A DNA stretch of 64,000 nt. Origin: Epilithonimonas zeae. GTDB taxonomy: Bacteria; Bacteroidota; Bacteroidia; Flavobacteriales; Weeksellaceae. The stretch is from assembly GCF_900141765.1 (NCBI RefSeq), contig NZ_FSRK01000001.1:868001-932000 (forward strand). Direction: 5' to 3'. Both the position numbers and the translations under genes were made by a program. The notes beneath the pieces are model-generated. The model was not told the origin of the DNA, searched no databases, and saw only the letters and a program-made list of their open reading frames with translations. Every line of letters starts with the position of its first letter. The stretch's first letter is position 1. Shown piece by piece: positions 51,147 through 60,550 of the stretch.

Positions 51147-52600
51147 TTGTCAAAATAATGAGACCGGCAGGTTTCGATTTTCCGGGAGTCAAGTACAACG
51201 ATAAAAAAATAGACAAGGGAAAGGGTGAGCTAATGATGATGAAAAACTTTCCTTCCTTTATCAATGAAAGCAGTGGTAAAGAACAAGTAAGAGACTACTT
51301 AAAAGCTATTTCAATCGGAAATAAGAAAGTTCTGAAGCCACAGTTTCACGCAACGATCTCAACAAATTTCAGGGAACATTCCAAAGAAGAACTTGCCAAG
51401 ATTGCTGAAGATTTTATGGATGAGATGGGATATGGGAAACAACCATTTGTTACGGTTTTCCACAATGATACCGAGAATAATCACATCCATATTGTTACGA
51501 CCCGTGTAGATAAGCATACGGGAAAGAAGATCAATGACAGCTATGAAAAATTGAAGGCTCAAAAAGCTTTGTCTGTTACTCTGGAAAAACTTTACGGTAT
51601 AAAATCAGAGGAAGTATTGAACAAGTTGCTGAACTACAAAATTAGCTCTCTCCCTCAGTTTGAAACTTTACTTAACAGAAATGGCTACAAATTGGGCAAA
51701 AACACAAATGATGAAAAATTTTTAACCATTTTGAAAAACGGCGTAATTCAGCGAACATTATCAGGAGACCAGCTTGTTTATGATAACAGAAAGAATGAAA
51801 GAAGAACAAAACAACTGAAAGCCATTTTTTCCAAGTATAAAGATATTTACTCCAACAAAGTTTTCAAAGTCGAGGATTTTAGAAAACAGGAAGCGATGCT
51901 TCCAAAAGAAAAACAAAAAGCTGATTGGACGCCGAAAATTGAATTTGAAAGTGAATTTCAGAAAAAGCTAAGAGATGTTTTTGGGGTTGACATCGTTTTC
52001 CACCATAAAGATGATTTTCAACCTTTTGGCTATACTGTGATTGATCATAAAACGGGTGCTGTTTTCAAAGGAAGTGAAGTGATAAAAATGAATGAGTTGT
52101 TTGAGTTCACTTCGGAGAAAATGGACAAGAGACTATTTGAAAGTCTTAAGGATTATAATATTCCAAATGATGAAACTAAAGCAGTACTGCAAAGGTTTTT
52201 GAAAGATGCAAATCCAAAAAATGAAATACAAGACTTTATGCTTTTTGGGAATAAAAAGCTGAATAATAAGGAAACATTCAAAGCTATCAGAAGCGACGTA
52301 AAAGAATACCTCAAAAGCCAAAATAAAGAAGATGTCAACATTGTAAAATCAGAAGATGGAAAACATTACGTCATTCATTCGAGACTTCATTACATCGGGG
52401 AACTGCAATCTATGATTGGACAAAAGCAATATCAGGAATTCCTAAACCCTCAATTAGAAACTACTAAAGAAAATAAAGAAGGGAATGAATTGAAAAAAGC
52501 CATCAATGAGATGTTTTTTAAACTGATGAAAAGCTCAGGCAATTCCAAAGACCCGGCAGAAAATGAATTGAAGAAGAGGAGGAAAAAGAAAGGTCGATAA
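51143..52600 (+). CDS. MOBP-type relaxase
   Basis: A 485-residue conjugative relaxase that nicks oriT and leads the DNA into the recipient. The N-terminal domain (about 1-170) has the HUH metal site in FHNDTENNHIHIVTTRV; the catalytic Tyr is expected in the N-terminal 30 residues or shortly after (candidates are not decided here). The C-terminal ~300 residues are lineage-specific, ending in basic KKRRKKKGR. It follows the MobC-like gene with a 4-nt overlap. Confidence 0.85.
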   Translation: MIVKIMRPAGFDFPGVKYNDKKIDKGKGELMMMKNFPSFINESSGKEQVRDYLKAISIGNKKVLKPQFHATISTNFREHSKEELAKIAEDFMDEMGYGKQPFVTVFHNDTENNHIHIVTTRVDKHTGKKINDSYEKLKAQKALSVTLEKLYGIKSEEVLNKLLNYKISSLPQFETLLNRNGYKLGKNTNDEKFLTILKNGVIQRTLSGDQLVYDNRKNERRTKQLKAIFSKYKDIYSNKVFKVEDFRKQEAMLPKEKQKADWTPKIEFESEFQKKLRDVFGVDIVFHHKDDFQPFGYTVIDHKTGAVFKGSEVIKMNELFEFTSEKMDKRLFESLKDYNIPNDETKAVLQRFLKDANPKNEIQDFMLFGNKKLNNKETFKAIRSDVKEYLKSQNKEDVNIVKSEDGKHYVIHSRLHYIGELQSMIGQKQYQEFLNPQLETTKENKEGNELKKAINEMFFKLMKSSGNSKDPAENELKKRRKKKGR

Positions 52601-52642
52601 GATCGCTTCTATTATTCAAAAATCTGTAATCAATGTAAAATT

Positions 52643-53293
52643 ATGATAATCACATTTGCAACTCAAAAAGGAGGAACAGGTAAAACAACATTGGCTATAG
52701 CTTTTGCCAATTATGTTTCTGCCCACTCTAAAAGAAAGATCAATGTATTCGATTTCGATTTTCAAAAGTCGTTTTACCACAAGTGGAAAGAAGATGAGTT
52801 ACTTGATACTCCTAAACTATATGATGTTGAAATCATTGATGAAGAGAATGAGCAACCGTTCTCAGATTTTGATAGTTTGATTGCATTGAAAGAAAGTGAA
52901 GAGATCAACATATTTGACCTTGCAGGCACATTGGATGTAAAGTATAGTGACCTGCTTATTTACAGTGATTTCATTGTTATTCCCTTTGAATATTCCAATG
53001 TCTCAGCAAAATCAAGTTTGGTCTTCATTAATTTTTTGGGACTGTTGGAAAGTCAGGCAGAAAGGGTATTCATACGCTCTCGATATGATAAAGGCTATGT
53101 ATACCAGAATCAGGAAGGAATGGATGCCGAAATCAGCAGGTATGGACTGCTATTGAAGAATCCTGTATTCAAAAGAAATTGTCTGCAAATTCTTGATACC
53201 AGGAAATTAACTAATCAACAGAAATATGCTGTAGAGAAATCATTCAACGAATTAATTGACCACATTAACAGTTGCCTTGAAATTACATTATAA
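52643..53293 (+). CDS. ParA/Soj-like ATPase (TraA-like)
   Basis: A 216-residue P-loop ATPase with the deviant Walker A TQKGGTGKTTLA at the start and the A' motif VFDFDFQKSF. It resembles the first Tra gene (TraA) of CTnDOT-type elements. It likely positions the transfer machinery or stabilises the element. It begins the tra operon. Confidence 0.8.
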   Translation: MIITFATQKGGTGKTTLAIAFANYVSAHSKRKINVFDFDFQKSFYHKWKEDELLDTPKLYDVEIIDEENEQPFSDFDSLIALKESEEINIFDLAGTLDVKYSDLLIYSDFIVIPFEYSNVSAKSSLVFINFLGLLESQAERVFIRSRYDKGYVYQNQEGMDAEISRYGLLLKNPVFKRNCLQILDTRKLTNQQKYAVEKSFNELIDHINSCLEITL

Positions 53294-53320
53294 CCGATCA
53301 CTATAAACTCATTACAAAAT

Positions 53321-53869
53321 ATGATTAAAATAATTACCTCTATCATAGCCATTTATCTGCTTTATTATGCAGGCAATATTGTGTATGATCTTTTTTTGAA
53401 AAAAGACAGTTCAAGAAAAGCAGATGAAACTGAAGAGTATTCTTTAACGGAATTTTCAGAAGAGAACAAAAACGAAGTACATAGAATAGAGATCGATGAT
53501 GTAGAAAATATCAATACTCCTAATTCTTTTAACAAGAAAGAGCTATTTCCGGCTAATGAGGAAGAGCAACAAGATGAAAGCCGTGACCTTGATCACATTC
53601 GAAAGAAGTATGAGTCTGAGCAGGATATTGATGATTTATACAACGTTCCCGAAAAACACGAAAGGCCAAATGATAAAGAACAAAAGGAAACTGTTTCACT
53701 TGATTCCCAACCGGAAAACATTATTCAAGAGCAAGAAAAAAAAGAGATTCCATCTCCAAACCTCGACGCCTTACATAAACAATTTAAAGACTTCCTAAAT
53801 CTCGCCGAGACCAATGTTCAGGTTATTCTAAACCAAGATGGACATAAGGTCTATCAATCAATGATGTAA
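53321..53869 (+). CDS. Tra operon membrane protein, hypothetical
   Basis: A 182-residue protein with one N-terminal transmembrane helix (residues 3-23), followed by a long, acidic and probably disordered segment, and a short C-terminal helix (ALHKQFKDFLNLAETNVQVIL). It is a conserved-position gene between the ParA-like and TraE genes. No function known. Confidence 0.55.
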   Translation: MIKIITSIIAIYLLYYAGNIVYDLFLKKDSSRKADETEEYSLTEFSEENKNEVHRIEIDDVENINTPNSFNKKELFPANEEEQQDESRDLDHIRKKYESEQDIDDLYNVPEKHERPNDKEQKETVSLDSQPENIIQEQEKKEIPSPNLDALHKQFKDFLNLAETNVQVILNQDGHKVYQSMM

Positions 53870-53901
53870 GAGGTTAATCCACACTTTTCACTACTGAAAT
53901 G

Positions 53902-53922
53902 ATCCGCCTATAAAAGGCGGAT
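53902..53922 (+). other. Hairpin upstream of traE
   Basis: ATCCGCC (53902-53908) pairs with GGCGGAT (53916-53922), loop TATAAAA. No T run follows, so it is not a clear terminator. It may stabilise the traE message, whose product is needed in excess. Confidence 0.5.
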
Positions 53923-53988
53923 AGCACACCCCTTATGCCTAATTCTAAGCTAAATAAACACAATTCTAAACATAAATTCTTAATCATT

Positions 53989-54309
53989 ATGAACTACAAA
54001 TCGAAACATTGCAAGTTGTTTAAAAAGTTATTGACTGCTTGTGTAATTCTCCTTGTTGTAACCCCTGCATTTGCACAGGGTGGTGCAACAGCAATTTCCA
54101 ATGCAGCCAATGACATCAAAGATTATTGGGATCCGATCAAGCTTATCCTCAAAGCTGTCGGAGGATTGGTCGGTTTCATCGGCGGTCTGCGAGTGTACAA
54201 CAAATGGACGAATGGCGATCAGGATGTCAACAAGGAAATCTTGGGCTACGGAGGTGCGATGATCTTCTTATTGGTAGTTCCGGAATTCGTAACAGCATTC
54301 TTTGCTTAA
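53989..54309 (+). CDS. traE: Conjugal transfer protein TraE (DUF4134)
   Basis: A 106-residue small pilin-like protein: a signal peptide (LLTACVILLVVTPAFAQ), then two membrane helices (about LILKAVGGLVGFIGG and YGGAMIFLLVVPEFVTAFF). DUF4134 (VirB2-like major pilin) of Bacteroidetes conjugative transposons. The frame is open to 53935, but ATG at 53989 fits the signal peptide. Confidence 0.85.
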   Translation: MNYKSKHCKLFKKLLTACVILLVVTPAFAQGGATAISNAANDIKDYWDPIKLILKAVGGLVGFIGGLRVYNKWTNGDQDVNKEILGYGGAMIFLLVVPEFVTAFFA

Positions 54310-54310
54310 T

Positions 54311-54625
54311 ATGGGGTTCTATCTCTACAAGGGGCTTAAGAAACCCCTTGTATTCTTCGGACTCAAAGGCAAATACATCTTTTACGCAGTAGGCGTCATT
54401 GGAGTCGGTGTCATCGCAGCACTTATATTATCCAAATTCGGATTGCTGGGTTCTCTTTTAGGACTCGCAGTTACAGGAGGAGGGGTCTATTTTATATTCA
54501 AAAGACAGGATAAATACGGTTTGTATGCTAAGACCAAAAACTTCGATCAGGTTTTGATTTTTCCAAAAAAAATAAACAATAAAACACTTTTAGGTTATGT
54601 CCAAAATAAAGAAACAAGCATTTGA
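54311..54625 (+). CDS. traF: Conjugal transfer protein TraF (DUF4133)
   Basis: A 104-residue inner-membrane protein with two hydrophobic helices (YIFYAVGVIGVGVIAALIL and LGLAVTGGGVYFIF), the VirB3-like DUF4133 component. ATG at 54311 is chosen over the TTG at 54302. It overlaps traG by 29 nt. Confidence 0.85.
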   Translation: MGFYLYKGLKKPLVFFGLKGKYIFYAVGVIGVGVIAALILSKFGLLGSLLGLAVTGGGVYFIFKRQDKYGLYAKTKNFDQVLIFPKKINNKTLLGYVQNKETSI

Positions 54626-57600
54626 CATTCCTTTTATCGGTTTTGATATGGGAAAAGATTTCGGGTGGGACTTTGATGTTCTGTTTGGGCAGTACGGAAA
54701 TCCAATCATCGGAATCAAAATAAAAAATCCTGTTGAGCAGTATTCGGCTGATCCTGACAATTACCTGAATTTCCATACGGTTTTAAATCAGACAGTATCT
54801 ATTATAGGAGAGGGCAGAATCGTTCAGAAACTAGATTTCTTTTCCAAGAAAAAATACACTGCTGAAGAGTCAAGCCAATTTCTACAGCAGAAATACTCAG
54901 AACATTTTGAAGGGCGACTTTTTAAAACCATTGAGACTGTACTTCTCTTCACGGATATTGTGGATGATAAGCTGAAAAAGAAAATGAAGCACTACCATTT
55001 CTCTGACAAGAGCTATAAAGAGCTTCGTGATAAATGCCAAAAGGTATTTATGCTTTTAAAACAAAATGACTGTGAACCACAATTTTTATTTGAAAAGGAT
55101 TTTGAACATTACATTTCCGGTGTATTGTCGATGCATTTTTCAGATGTTCCCGCTTTTGATAATATTAAATCAACCAATGAATATCTGCAGATAGGAAATA
55201 AATTCGTCAAAAATATTTCTTACGTAGATGTTGAAAACATTGATCTTCCTTCTGAAATAGAGCCTTATTCCATACTTGGAGGAAATGGTGCAGCGTCAGA
55301 AACGGCTGTTGATAATTTTACATTCATCAATGAATTGGAGGATTATGAAACCATCATTTATAATCAGGTGATTACGATTCCCCTTCAGGCACAGCAACAA
55401 AGAGAACTCGACAAAAAAAAGAAAAAGCACGAAGGTGCAGCCAATAATTCTCCATCCAATGCCATTATAGCGGAAGAAATTCAAACACTTCTGCATAACA
55501 TCGCTATCGATGGGCAATTGGTTGTCAACGCTCATTTTTCGCTGTTATTTTCAACCGACACTCTGGAAAAAATGGAAGGAACTCAGTCTCTGATGGAAAA
55601 CAAACTATTCACGAAAGGCATAATCGTTTCCAAGAATGCTTATAATCAACTGGAACTCTTCCGGTCTGCCATTCCCGGCAATGCCACGGAACTCAGGGAA
55701 TACGATCTATTTATGACGACAAGCGAAGCGGCCTTGTGTTTTTTTTTTAAAGAGAGTTACCCCGTGAACGAAGAATCTAATTTCTATCTGAGGTTTACGG
55801 ACAGGCAAGGTGTTCCATTGAAAGTGGATCCTGCTGATCTGCCTATGAAAATAGGACGGATCAATAACCGAAATAAGTTTGTACTCGGACCCAGTGGATC
55901 AGGTAAGAGTTTTCTAATGAATAATATCATTGAGCAATATCTTACCTACAACTATGATGTTGTTATCGTCGATACCGGTGATTCCTATTCAGGAACCTGT
56001 AAGTACAAAGGTGGTAGATATATTCAATACACTGAAGAAAAGCCAATCACAATGAATCCTTTCCTGATGGATAAGAAAGAGTTCAATATCGAAAAGATCG
56101 AGTTTTTGACCAATTTGATCTTCCTTATCTGGCAAGGCCCTGATGCTTCGATGTCATCTGCCCAGAAATCAATATTGGATAATGTGCTAATGTCCTATTA
56201 TCATCAATATTTCAATTCGGGAACTGAATGGTATGAGAATAAAACTTCAGAAGAATTAATTCTTTATTTGAATAAATATAACGTTCACGAAGAAGATATT
56301 TATGCTCAGTATGAGAATGAAGTTAATGAACAGCGGACTTATTACGATGTTTTAGGAATTACTTTCAATGCAAGTTCTGAAGAGATCAAGGAAGCCGGAA
56401 GGAAACTATTGAAGTTCTATCATCCTGATAAGAACATTAATAATCCTGATTATGACAATGAAAAATTCTATACAGTTTATGAAGCTTATGAAACGTTGGG
56501 TGATGAAGAGAGAAGAAGGATTTATAATGAAACTCAATTGATTCTTATCAAATCCAATGAAATCATTAAACAGGATAAAACAGAAGAAAACTGGAACGAA
56601 TCGTTTAGAAAAACTATCATCAGAAAAATCAAAGAACTGGAAGAAAGGCTTGATGCAAAAGAACTCTCATTTAATGGTTTCTATGATTACTGTGACAAAT
56701 TTCTTCCTCTTTATCTGAATAATAAGAAACACAGGATCACAGAAAGAGAATTCAACCTGCGAACTTTTCTATTTGTTCTAAGGGATTTTTATAAAGGTGG
56801 ACGATATGGAACAACACTCAACGAATCTGCTGATAACACTTTGTTTGATGAATCATTTATCGTGTTTGAGATTGACAACGTAAAGGATAATCCCAAACTT
56901 TTTCCCATTGTGACACTCATCATTATGGACACATTCATTCAGAAAATGCGACTCAGAAAAGACCGAAGGAAAGCTCTGATTATCGAAGAAGCGTGGAAAG
57001 CAATCGCAAGTAAACTGATGGGTGGATATATTTTGTATCTCTACAAAACGGTTAGGAAATTTTGGGGAGAAGCAGTGGTGGTAACACAGGAGCTGGACGA
57101 CATCATTGGAAATGCAGTTGTTAAAGACTCCATTATCAATAATTCGGATACTTTCATTCTTCTTGACCAGACCAAATTCAAGGACAATTTCGATAGGATA
57201 GCCGCATTACTTTCATTGAATAAAGTCGAGCAGAACAAAATATTCACGATCAACAACCTCAATAACAAATCCGGAAGAAGCAGGTTCAAGGAGTTTTATC
57301 TTAAGCGAGGTTCTAAAGGAGAAGTCTATGGTAATGAAGTTTCAATAGAACAGTACTTAACCTATACGACAGAGAAACCTGAAAAATCGGCAGTAGAGTA
57401 TTATGTGCAGAAGTACGGAAGCTATGATGAAGCACTTATGAAAATTGTCTCTGATTTAAAAGTTTTTGGAGACAGCCTTGAAAATCTTGTTTCGCTGGTC
57501 AACCTGTATCAAAATCCTTTAGACCAAAAGATTGTGTCCTATTACCGCAGGATGAAAAATGAGAACAAAGGGAAAAATGTTTTCAAGGTCATTTCACAGA

Positions 57601-57668
57601 AACTTGAAGATCATCAAATCAGTTTTTCAGAATTAATCACTAAAAATTATCAGTATGAAAAAGTTTAG
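54597..57668 (+). CDS. traG: TraG, VirB4-like conjugation ATPase with inserted J-domain
   Basis: A 1023-residue ATPase that powers the type IV secretion apparatus, long compared with the usual ~800-850. The N-terminal VirB4 domain (1-400) is followed by Walker A GPSGSGKSF (about 431-438) and Walker B ALIIEEAWKA (about 793-802). Between them, residues about 578-645, is a J-domain (TYYDVLGITFNASSEEIKEA, HPD at 609-611, EAYETLGDEERRRIYNE). That is an intact Hsp70-recruiting domain inside the ATPase. Overlaps traF and the next gene by 14 nt. Confidence 0.85.
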   Translation: MSKIKKQAFDIPFIGFDMGKDFGWDFDVLFGQYGNPIIGIKIKNPVEQYSADPDNYLNFHTVLNQTVSIIGEGRIVQKLDFFSKKKYTAEESSQFLQQKYSEHFEGRLFKTIETVLLFTDIVDDKLKKKMKHYHFSDKSYKELRDKCQKVFMLLKQNDCEPQFLFEKDFEHYISGVLSMHFSDVPAFDNIKSTNEYLQIGNKFVKNISYVDVENIDLPSEIEPYSILGGNGAASETAVDNFTFINELEDYETIIYNQVITIPLQAQQQRELDKKKKKHEGAANNSPSNAIIAEEIQTLLHNIAIDGQLVVNAHFSLLFSTDTLEKMEGTQSLMENKLFTKGIIVSKNAYNQLELFRSAIPGNATELREYDLFMTTSEAALCFFFKESYPVNEESNFYLRFTDRQGVPLKVDPADLPMKIGRINNRNKFVLGPSGSGKSFLMNNIIEQYLTYNYDVVIVDTGDSYSGTCKYKGGRYIQYTEEKPITMNPFLMDKKEFNIEKIEFLTNLIFLIWQGPDASMSSAQKSILDNVLMSYYHQYFNSGTEWYENKTSEELILYLNKYNVHEEDIYAQYENEVNEQRTYYDVLGITFNASSEEIKEAGRKLLKFYHPDKNINNPDYDNEKFYTVYEAYETLGDEERRRIYNETQLILIKSNEIIKQDKTEENWNESFRKTIIRKIKELEERLDAKELSFNGFYDYCDKFLPLYLNNKKHRITEREFNLRTFLFVLRDFYKGGRYGTTLNESADNTLFDESFIVFEIDNVKDNPKLFPIVTLIIMDTFIQKMRLRKDRRKALIIEEAWKAIASKLMGGYILYLYKTVRKFWGEAVVVTQELDDIIGNAVVKDSIINNSDTFILLDQTKFKDNFDRIAALLSLNKVEQNKIFTINNLNNKSGRSRFKEFYLKRGSKGEVYGNEVSIEQYLTYTTEKPEKSAVEYYVQKYGSYDEALMKIVSDLKVFGDSLENLVSLVNLYQNPLDQKIVSYYRRMKNENKGKNVFKVISQKLEDHQISFSELITKNYQYEKV

Positions 57669-58308
57669 TCTTCTATTTCTAGGATTTGGTAGTCTTTTAT
57701 ATGCTCAGAACACCTACATCGATCCTACGGTAACGGCTGCAATGATTCTGTATTCAGAAAATCTGAAAGCCAAGCAGAACGAGGTCATCGAAGAAACATC
57801 AAAATTAAAGGATGCACAAACCTGGGTAGGAACTCAGATGGTAGCTGCCAATGATATTCAGAATAAAATATTGAAAGGCTTGAAGGAAGTTTCCGGAACA
57901 CTACAAAATGGAATTCAGGTACAACAGATTTACACTGAGCTGAACAAATGCTATGATTATTCTGCTCAGGTTGTTCAATTGGCTTCCCAGCATCCTCAAT
58001 ATGCCATATTTGGAACTAAAGCTTCACAAAAAACCTATGAACAAAGTCTGAAAATAGTCACAGATATCACTGATATTTTGGCATCCGGAGAATTGAATCT
58101 GGCTACTGCAGGAGACCGATATAAAATCCTGCATAACATTTCGGGAAATGTAAAAAACCTAAAACTATGGCTTTTGGCAATAAAGCTAAGACTTGAAAAA
58201 GCCAACCGATTGGGATTCTGGAATTCCATCAATCCTTTAGCAGGCTACATCAATACCGATAAAGGTATTGTAGAAAATATAATGAACAAGTATAAGAGGA
58301 ATTTTTAA
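57655..58308 (+). CDS. traI: TraI-like conjugation protein (DUF4141)
   Basis: A 217-residue exported protein with a signal peptide (FSLLFLGFGSLLYAQ), then a helical body with SQHPQYAIFGTKASQKTYEQ. It ends in NTDKGIVENIMNKYKRNF. It is VirB5-like in position. It shares its C-terminal motif with the next three gene products. It overlaps traG by 14 nt. Confidence 0.75.
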   Translation: MKKFSLLFLGFGSLLYAQNTYIDPTVTAAMILYSENLKAKQNEVIEETSKLKDAQTWVGTQMVAANDIQNKILKGLKEVSGTLQNGIQVQQIYTELNKCYDYSAQVVQLASQHPQYAIFGTKASQKTYEQSLKIVTDITDILASGELNLATAGDRYKILHNISGNVKNLKLWLLAIKLRLEKANRLGFWNSINPLAGYINTDKGIVENIMNKYKRNF

Positions 58309-58318
58309 AAATCAAGAG

Positions 58319-58999
58319 ATGAAGAGGATTTATCTAATTCTGTCAATTCCTATTTATATCGTTATCACTTCTTCCGGTGGCGGTTCTACACCTGCGTGGC
58401 AACAGGAAAATGTTTCCTTTCCAATGATGGATTTAGAGATCAATGCCGCAATGAAAGAGCACGACCGACAAAAAGAAATGAGACAGAAGCAGACTGTAAA
58501 TGCTTCGGTGGAAACTGTCAATCAATCACAATGGAAAGATTTCAAGGAAAAGATTACTAAAGTACAGGACAGGCTGCGCATTGTATCATTTGCTATTCAG
58601 GCAATACCGACAGGAATTGCTATGAGCAGAGAGATAACGAAGATTACGGATAATCAAACTGCGATTATTAATGAGATCAGTACTGCTCCCTATTCAATCA
58701 TAACAGTTCTGCCATCACAAATACAGTTTGTAGATGACCTCCAAATGGTCACTCGGTTAATCGCAGGAATCATCCTGTCTTATGGAGCTATCAACCAGAT
58801 GGAAAAATCGGAGCGTAAAATTTTGCTCGATTATGCATTGGGCGAAATCAAAGCAATCAGTAGAAATTCTACGCATATGCTTTTAAAAATAAAAGATATC
58901 AAGGCAAAGGTTTTACGAAACAAAAGAGCATTCCAGTATTATGTCAACAGAGATAAACAGGTTGTAGAAAGTATAATGAACAATATCAAATCCTTTTAA
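58319..58999 (+). CDS. Tra operon exported helical protein
   Basis: A 226-residue protein with an N-terminal hydrophobic signal (IYLILSIPIYIVITSS) and a coiled, helical body, with one more hydrophobic segment (RLIAGIILSYGAI). The C-terminus NRDKQVVESIMNNIKSF matches the motif of the neighbouring proteins. Function unknown; presumably part of the mating pore. Confidence 0.6.
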   Translation: MKRIYLILSIPIYIVITSSGGGSTPAWQQENVSFPMMDLEINAAMKEHDRQKEMRQKQTVNASVETVNQSQWKDFKEKITKVQDRLRIVSFAIQAIPTGIAMSREITKITDNQTAIINEISTAPYSIITVLPSQIQFVDDLQMVTRLIAGIILSYGAINQMEKSERKILLDYALGEIKAISRNSTHMLLKIKDIKAKVLRNKRAFQYYVNRDKQVVESIMNNIKSF

Positions 59000-59045
59000 A
59001 ATGAAATCGAAGATTCGCGAATTCAATAATGAAATAATAAAAGAA

Positions 59046-59714
59046 ATGAGCAATAAAATATTAACCCTTGGAGTAGCGTTATTATCCGGCATTTTCGCAA
59101 AAAGCCAGCAGATTGTTATCAATGATAAACTGCTTTCACAGATCACACTCAATCATGGTGTTAGAATGGCAAGTGAACAGGCTTTTTTGGATTCCTATGA
59201 AAAACAAAAGGAGCTGTATGATGATATCAACAACAAGACAACTCAAGTTATTGCGATTCAGGAATACATCTACCAGCAGCTTAAAAATGTCAATTCAGCG
59301 CTCACACAAAGCAAAAAATTAGTCTATCTGTATCAGTATTTAGGAAAGATCGTGACGAATTCCAATAAGATGCTGGATCTGTCTACTCAACATCCTGAAT
59401 ATGCAGTATTGGTGTCAAAATACTACACCGAAATAGGCAAACAGGTCATTAAGCTACGGCAGGAAGTTACTCAGGATGTCTTGAACGAAGATAAAGATTT
59501 TCTGATGGATGCAATGGACAGAGAAATGCTCATTGAGAAAATATTTACGAGGGTAAGAAATATCAATGGTAATATCCTGTACATCATTTTAAGATTGGAA
59601 AATGCGAAGAAAATCCCATACCTGTTCCAAGTTCCTGTACTTAAAAATTACCTCAATGTTGACAAAGCCATTATCGGTGATATCATTCAAAAATACAAAC
59701 ACCTATTCGAGTAG
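59046..59714 (+). CDS. Tra operon exported helical protein, TraI paralogue
   Basis: A 222-residue protein with a signal peptide (MSNKILTLGVALLSGIFAKS) and a helical body. STQHPEYAVLVSKYYTEIGK matches the SQHPQYAIFGTK region of the 57655 product, and the end NVDKAIIGDIIQKYKHLFE matches its tail. It is probably a paralogue. An in-frame ATG at 59001 adds 15 residues before the signal and is less likely. Confidence 0.65.
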   Translation: MSNKILTLGVALLSGIFAKSQQIVINDKLLSQITLNHGVRMASEQAFLDSYEKQKELYDDINNKTTQVIAIQEYIYQQLKNVNSALTQSKKLVYLYQYLGKIVTNSNKMLDLSTQHPEYAVLVSKYYTEIGKQVIKLRQEVTQDVLNEDKDFLMDAMDREMLIEKIFTRVRNINGNILYIILRLENAKKIPYLFQVPVLKNYLNVDKAIIGDIIQKYKHLFE

Positions 59715-59718
59715 ACTT

Positions 59719-60549
59719 ATGGAAAATCAATTCAAAAAAGCAAAACTTTTCCTCTTCTTCTTTGCTGTAGCAAATGTTTTTGGACAAGTCAGTGTAAAGA
59801 GATTGAACGACCCTGCAATTGTTGCGCAGCATAAAAGGATGACTTTTGAAAGCTGGGGAGACTGGCGACCCTATCCAAAATACTTTTTAGGTATTCAAAC
59901 CAATTTTGCCTATGCAACGGTCTGGGGAATGTGGGCTCCTAAGATTAACAGGGATTATAAAGATGGTGATGATATAAGACCATTGAAACCAACAGGTGAA
60001 CAGAATCTACGATTAGCCCAGTTAAAATTTCAGGAAGAAGAAGCGAAGAAAATCAAAGCTGCTTCCGATACGATTTATAAAAGAAGTGTTCAGGATCTTG
60101 CCCATTGGACTTCTGCAACTGTCGATGCTGACCCTCTCTGGCTTTTGTACTACAAGCGAATGCTGAAACCAATCACAGAATTTCCTGATACTCCACAGAA
60201 TTTTATTGAATGGAGACTGAAAGATCAGCAGACCTATGAATCGCTCAATACAACTGGTACATTAAAGAGACTTCAGGAAGAACTGGATCTCATTAAAGAT
60301 AAGTACTTAATGTCTCGCTCTATGGATATGCCAAGAGGAAAGCGGTTTGTAATGTATCACGAAACCCTTATCAAATGGAGAAAATTTGTTCAGGAATTAA
60401 GAAAGCATAATAAGAAAACGACTCTACTGCTAGATTATAAAAATATACTGAATAGCCATTTACCCACAGCTTTACCGACACAATGGACGCCTGCTTCAGA
60501 TAAACAGATTGTCCAAAATATGATGCAGCAATACAAACACAAATACTAA
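59719..60549 (+). CDS. Tra operon exported protein
   Basis: A 276-residue protein with a signal peptide (AKLFLFFFAVANVFGQ), a Trp/Tyr-rich domain (TFESWGDWRPYPKYFLGIQT, WGMWAPKINRDYKDG), and a helical C-terminal half ending PASDKQIVQNMMQQYKHKY. The start at 59719 fits the signal; the longer frame from 59602 does not. It lies 1 nt before traJ. Confidence 0.6.
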   Translation: MENQFKKAKLFLFFFAVANVFGQVSVKRLNDPAIVAQHKRMTFESWGDWRPYPKYFLGIQTNFAYATVWGMWAPKINRDYKDGDDIRPLKPTGEQNLRLAQLKFQEEEAKKIKAASDTIYKRSVQDLAHWTSATVDADPLWLLYYKRMLKPITEFPDTPQNFIEWRLKDQQTYESLNTTGTLKRLQEELDLIKDKYLMSRSMDMPRGKRFVMYHETLIKWRKFVQELRKHNKKTTLLLDYKNILNSHLPTALPTQWTPASDKQIVQNMMQQYKHKY

Positions 60550-60550
60550 T

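Noticed and set aside
59602-59718. Longer start of the 59719 gene
   Set aside because: It overlaps the upstream gene and would bury the signal peptide.
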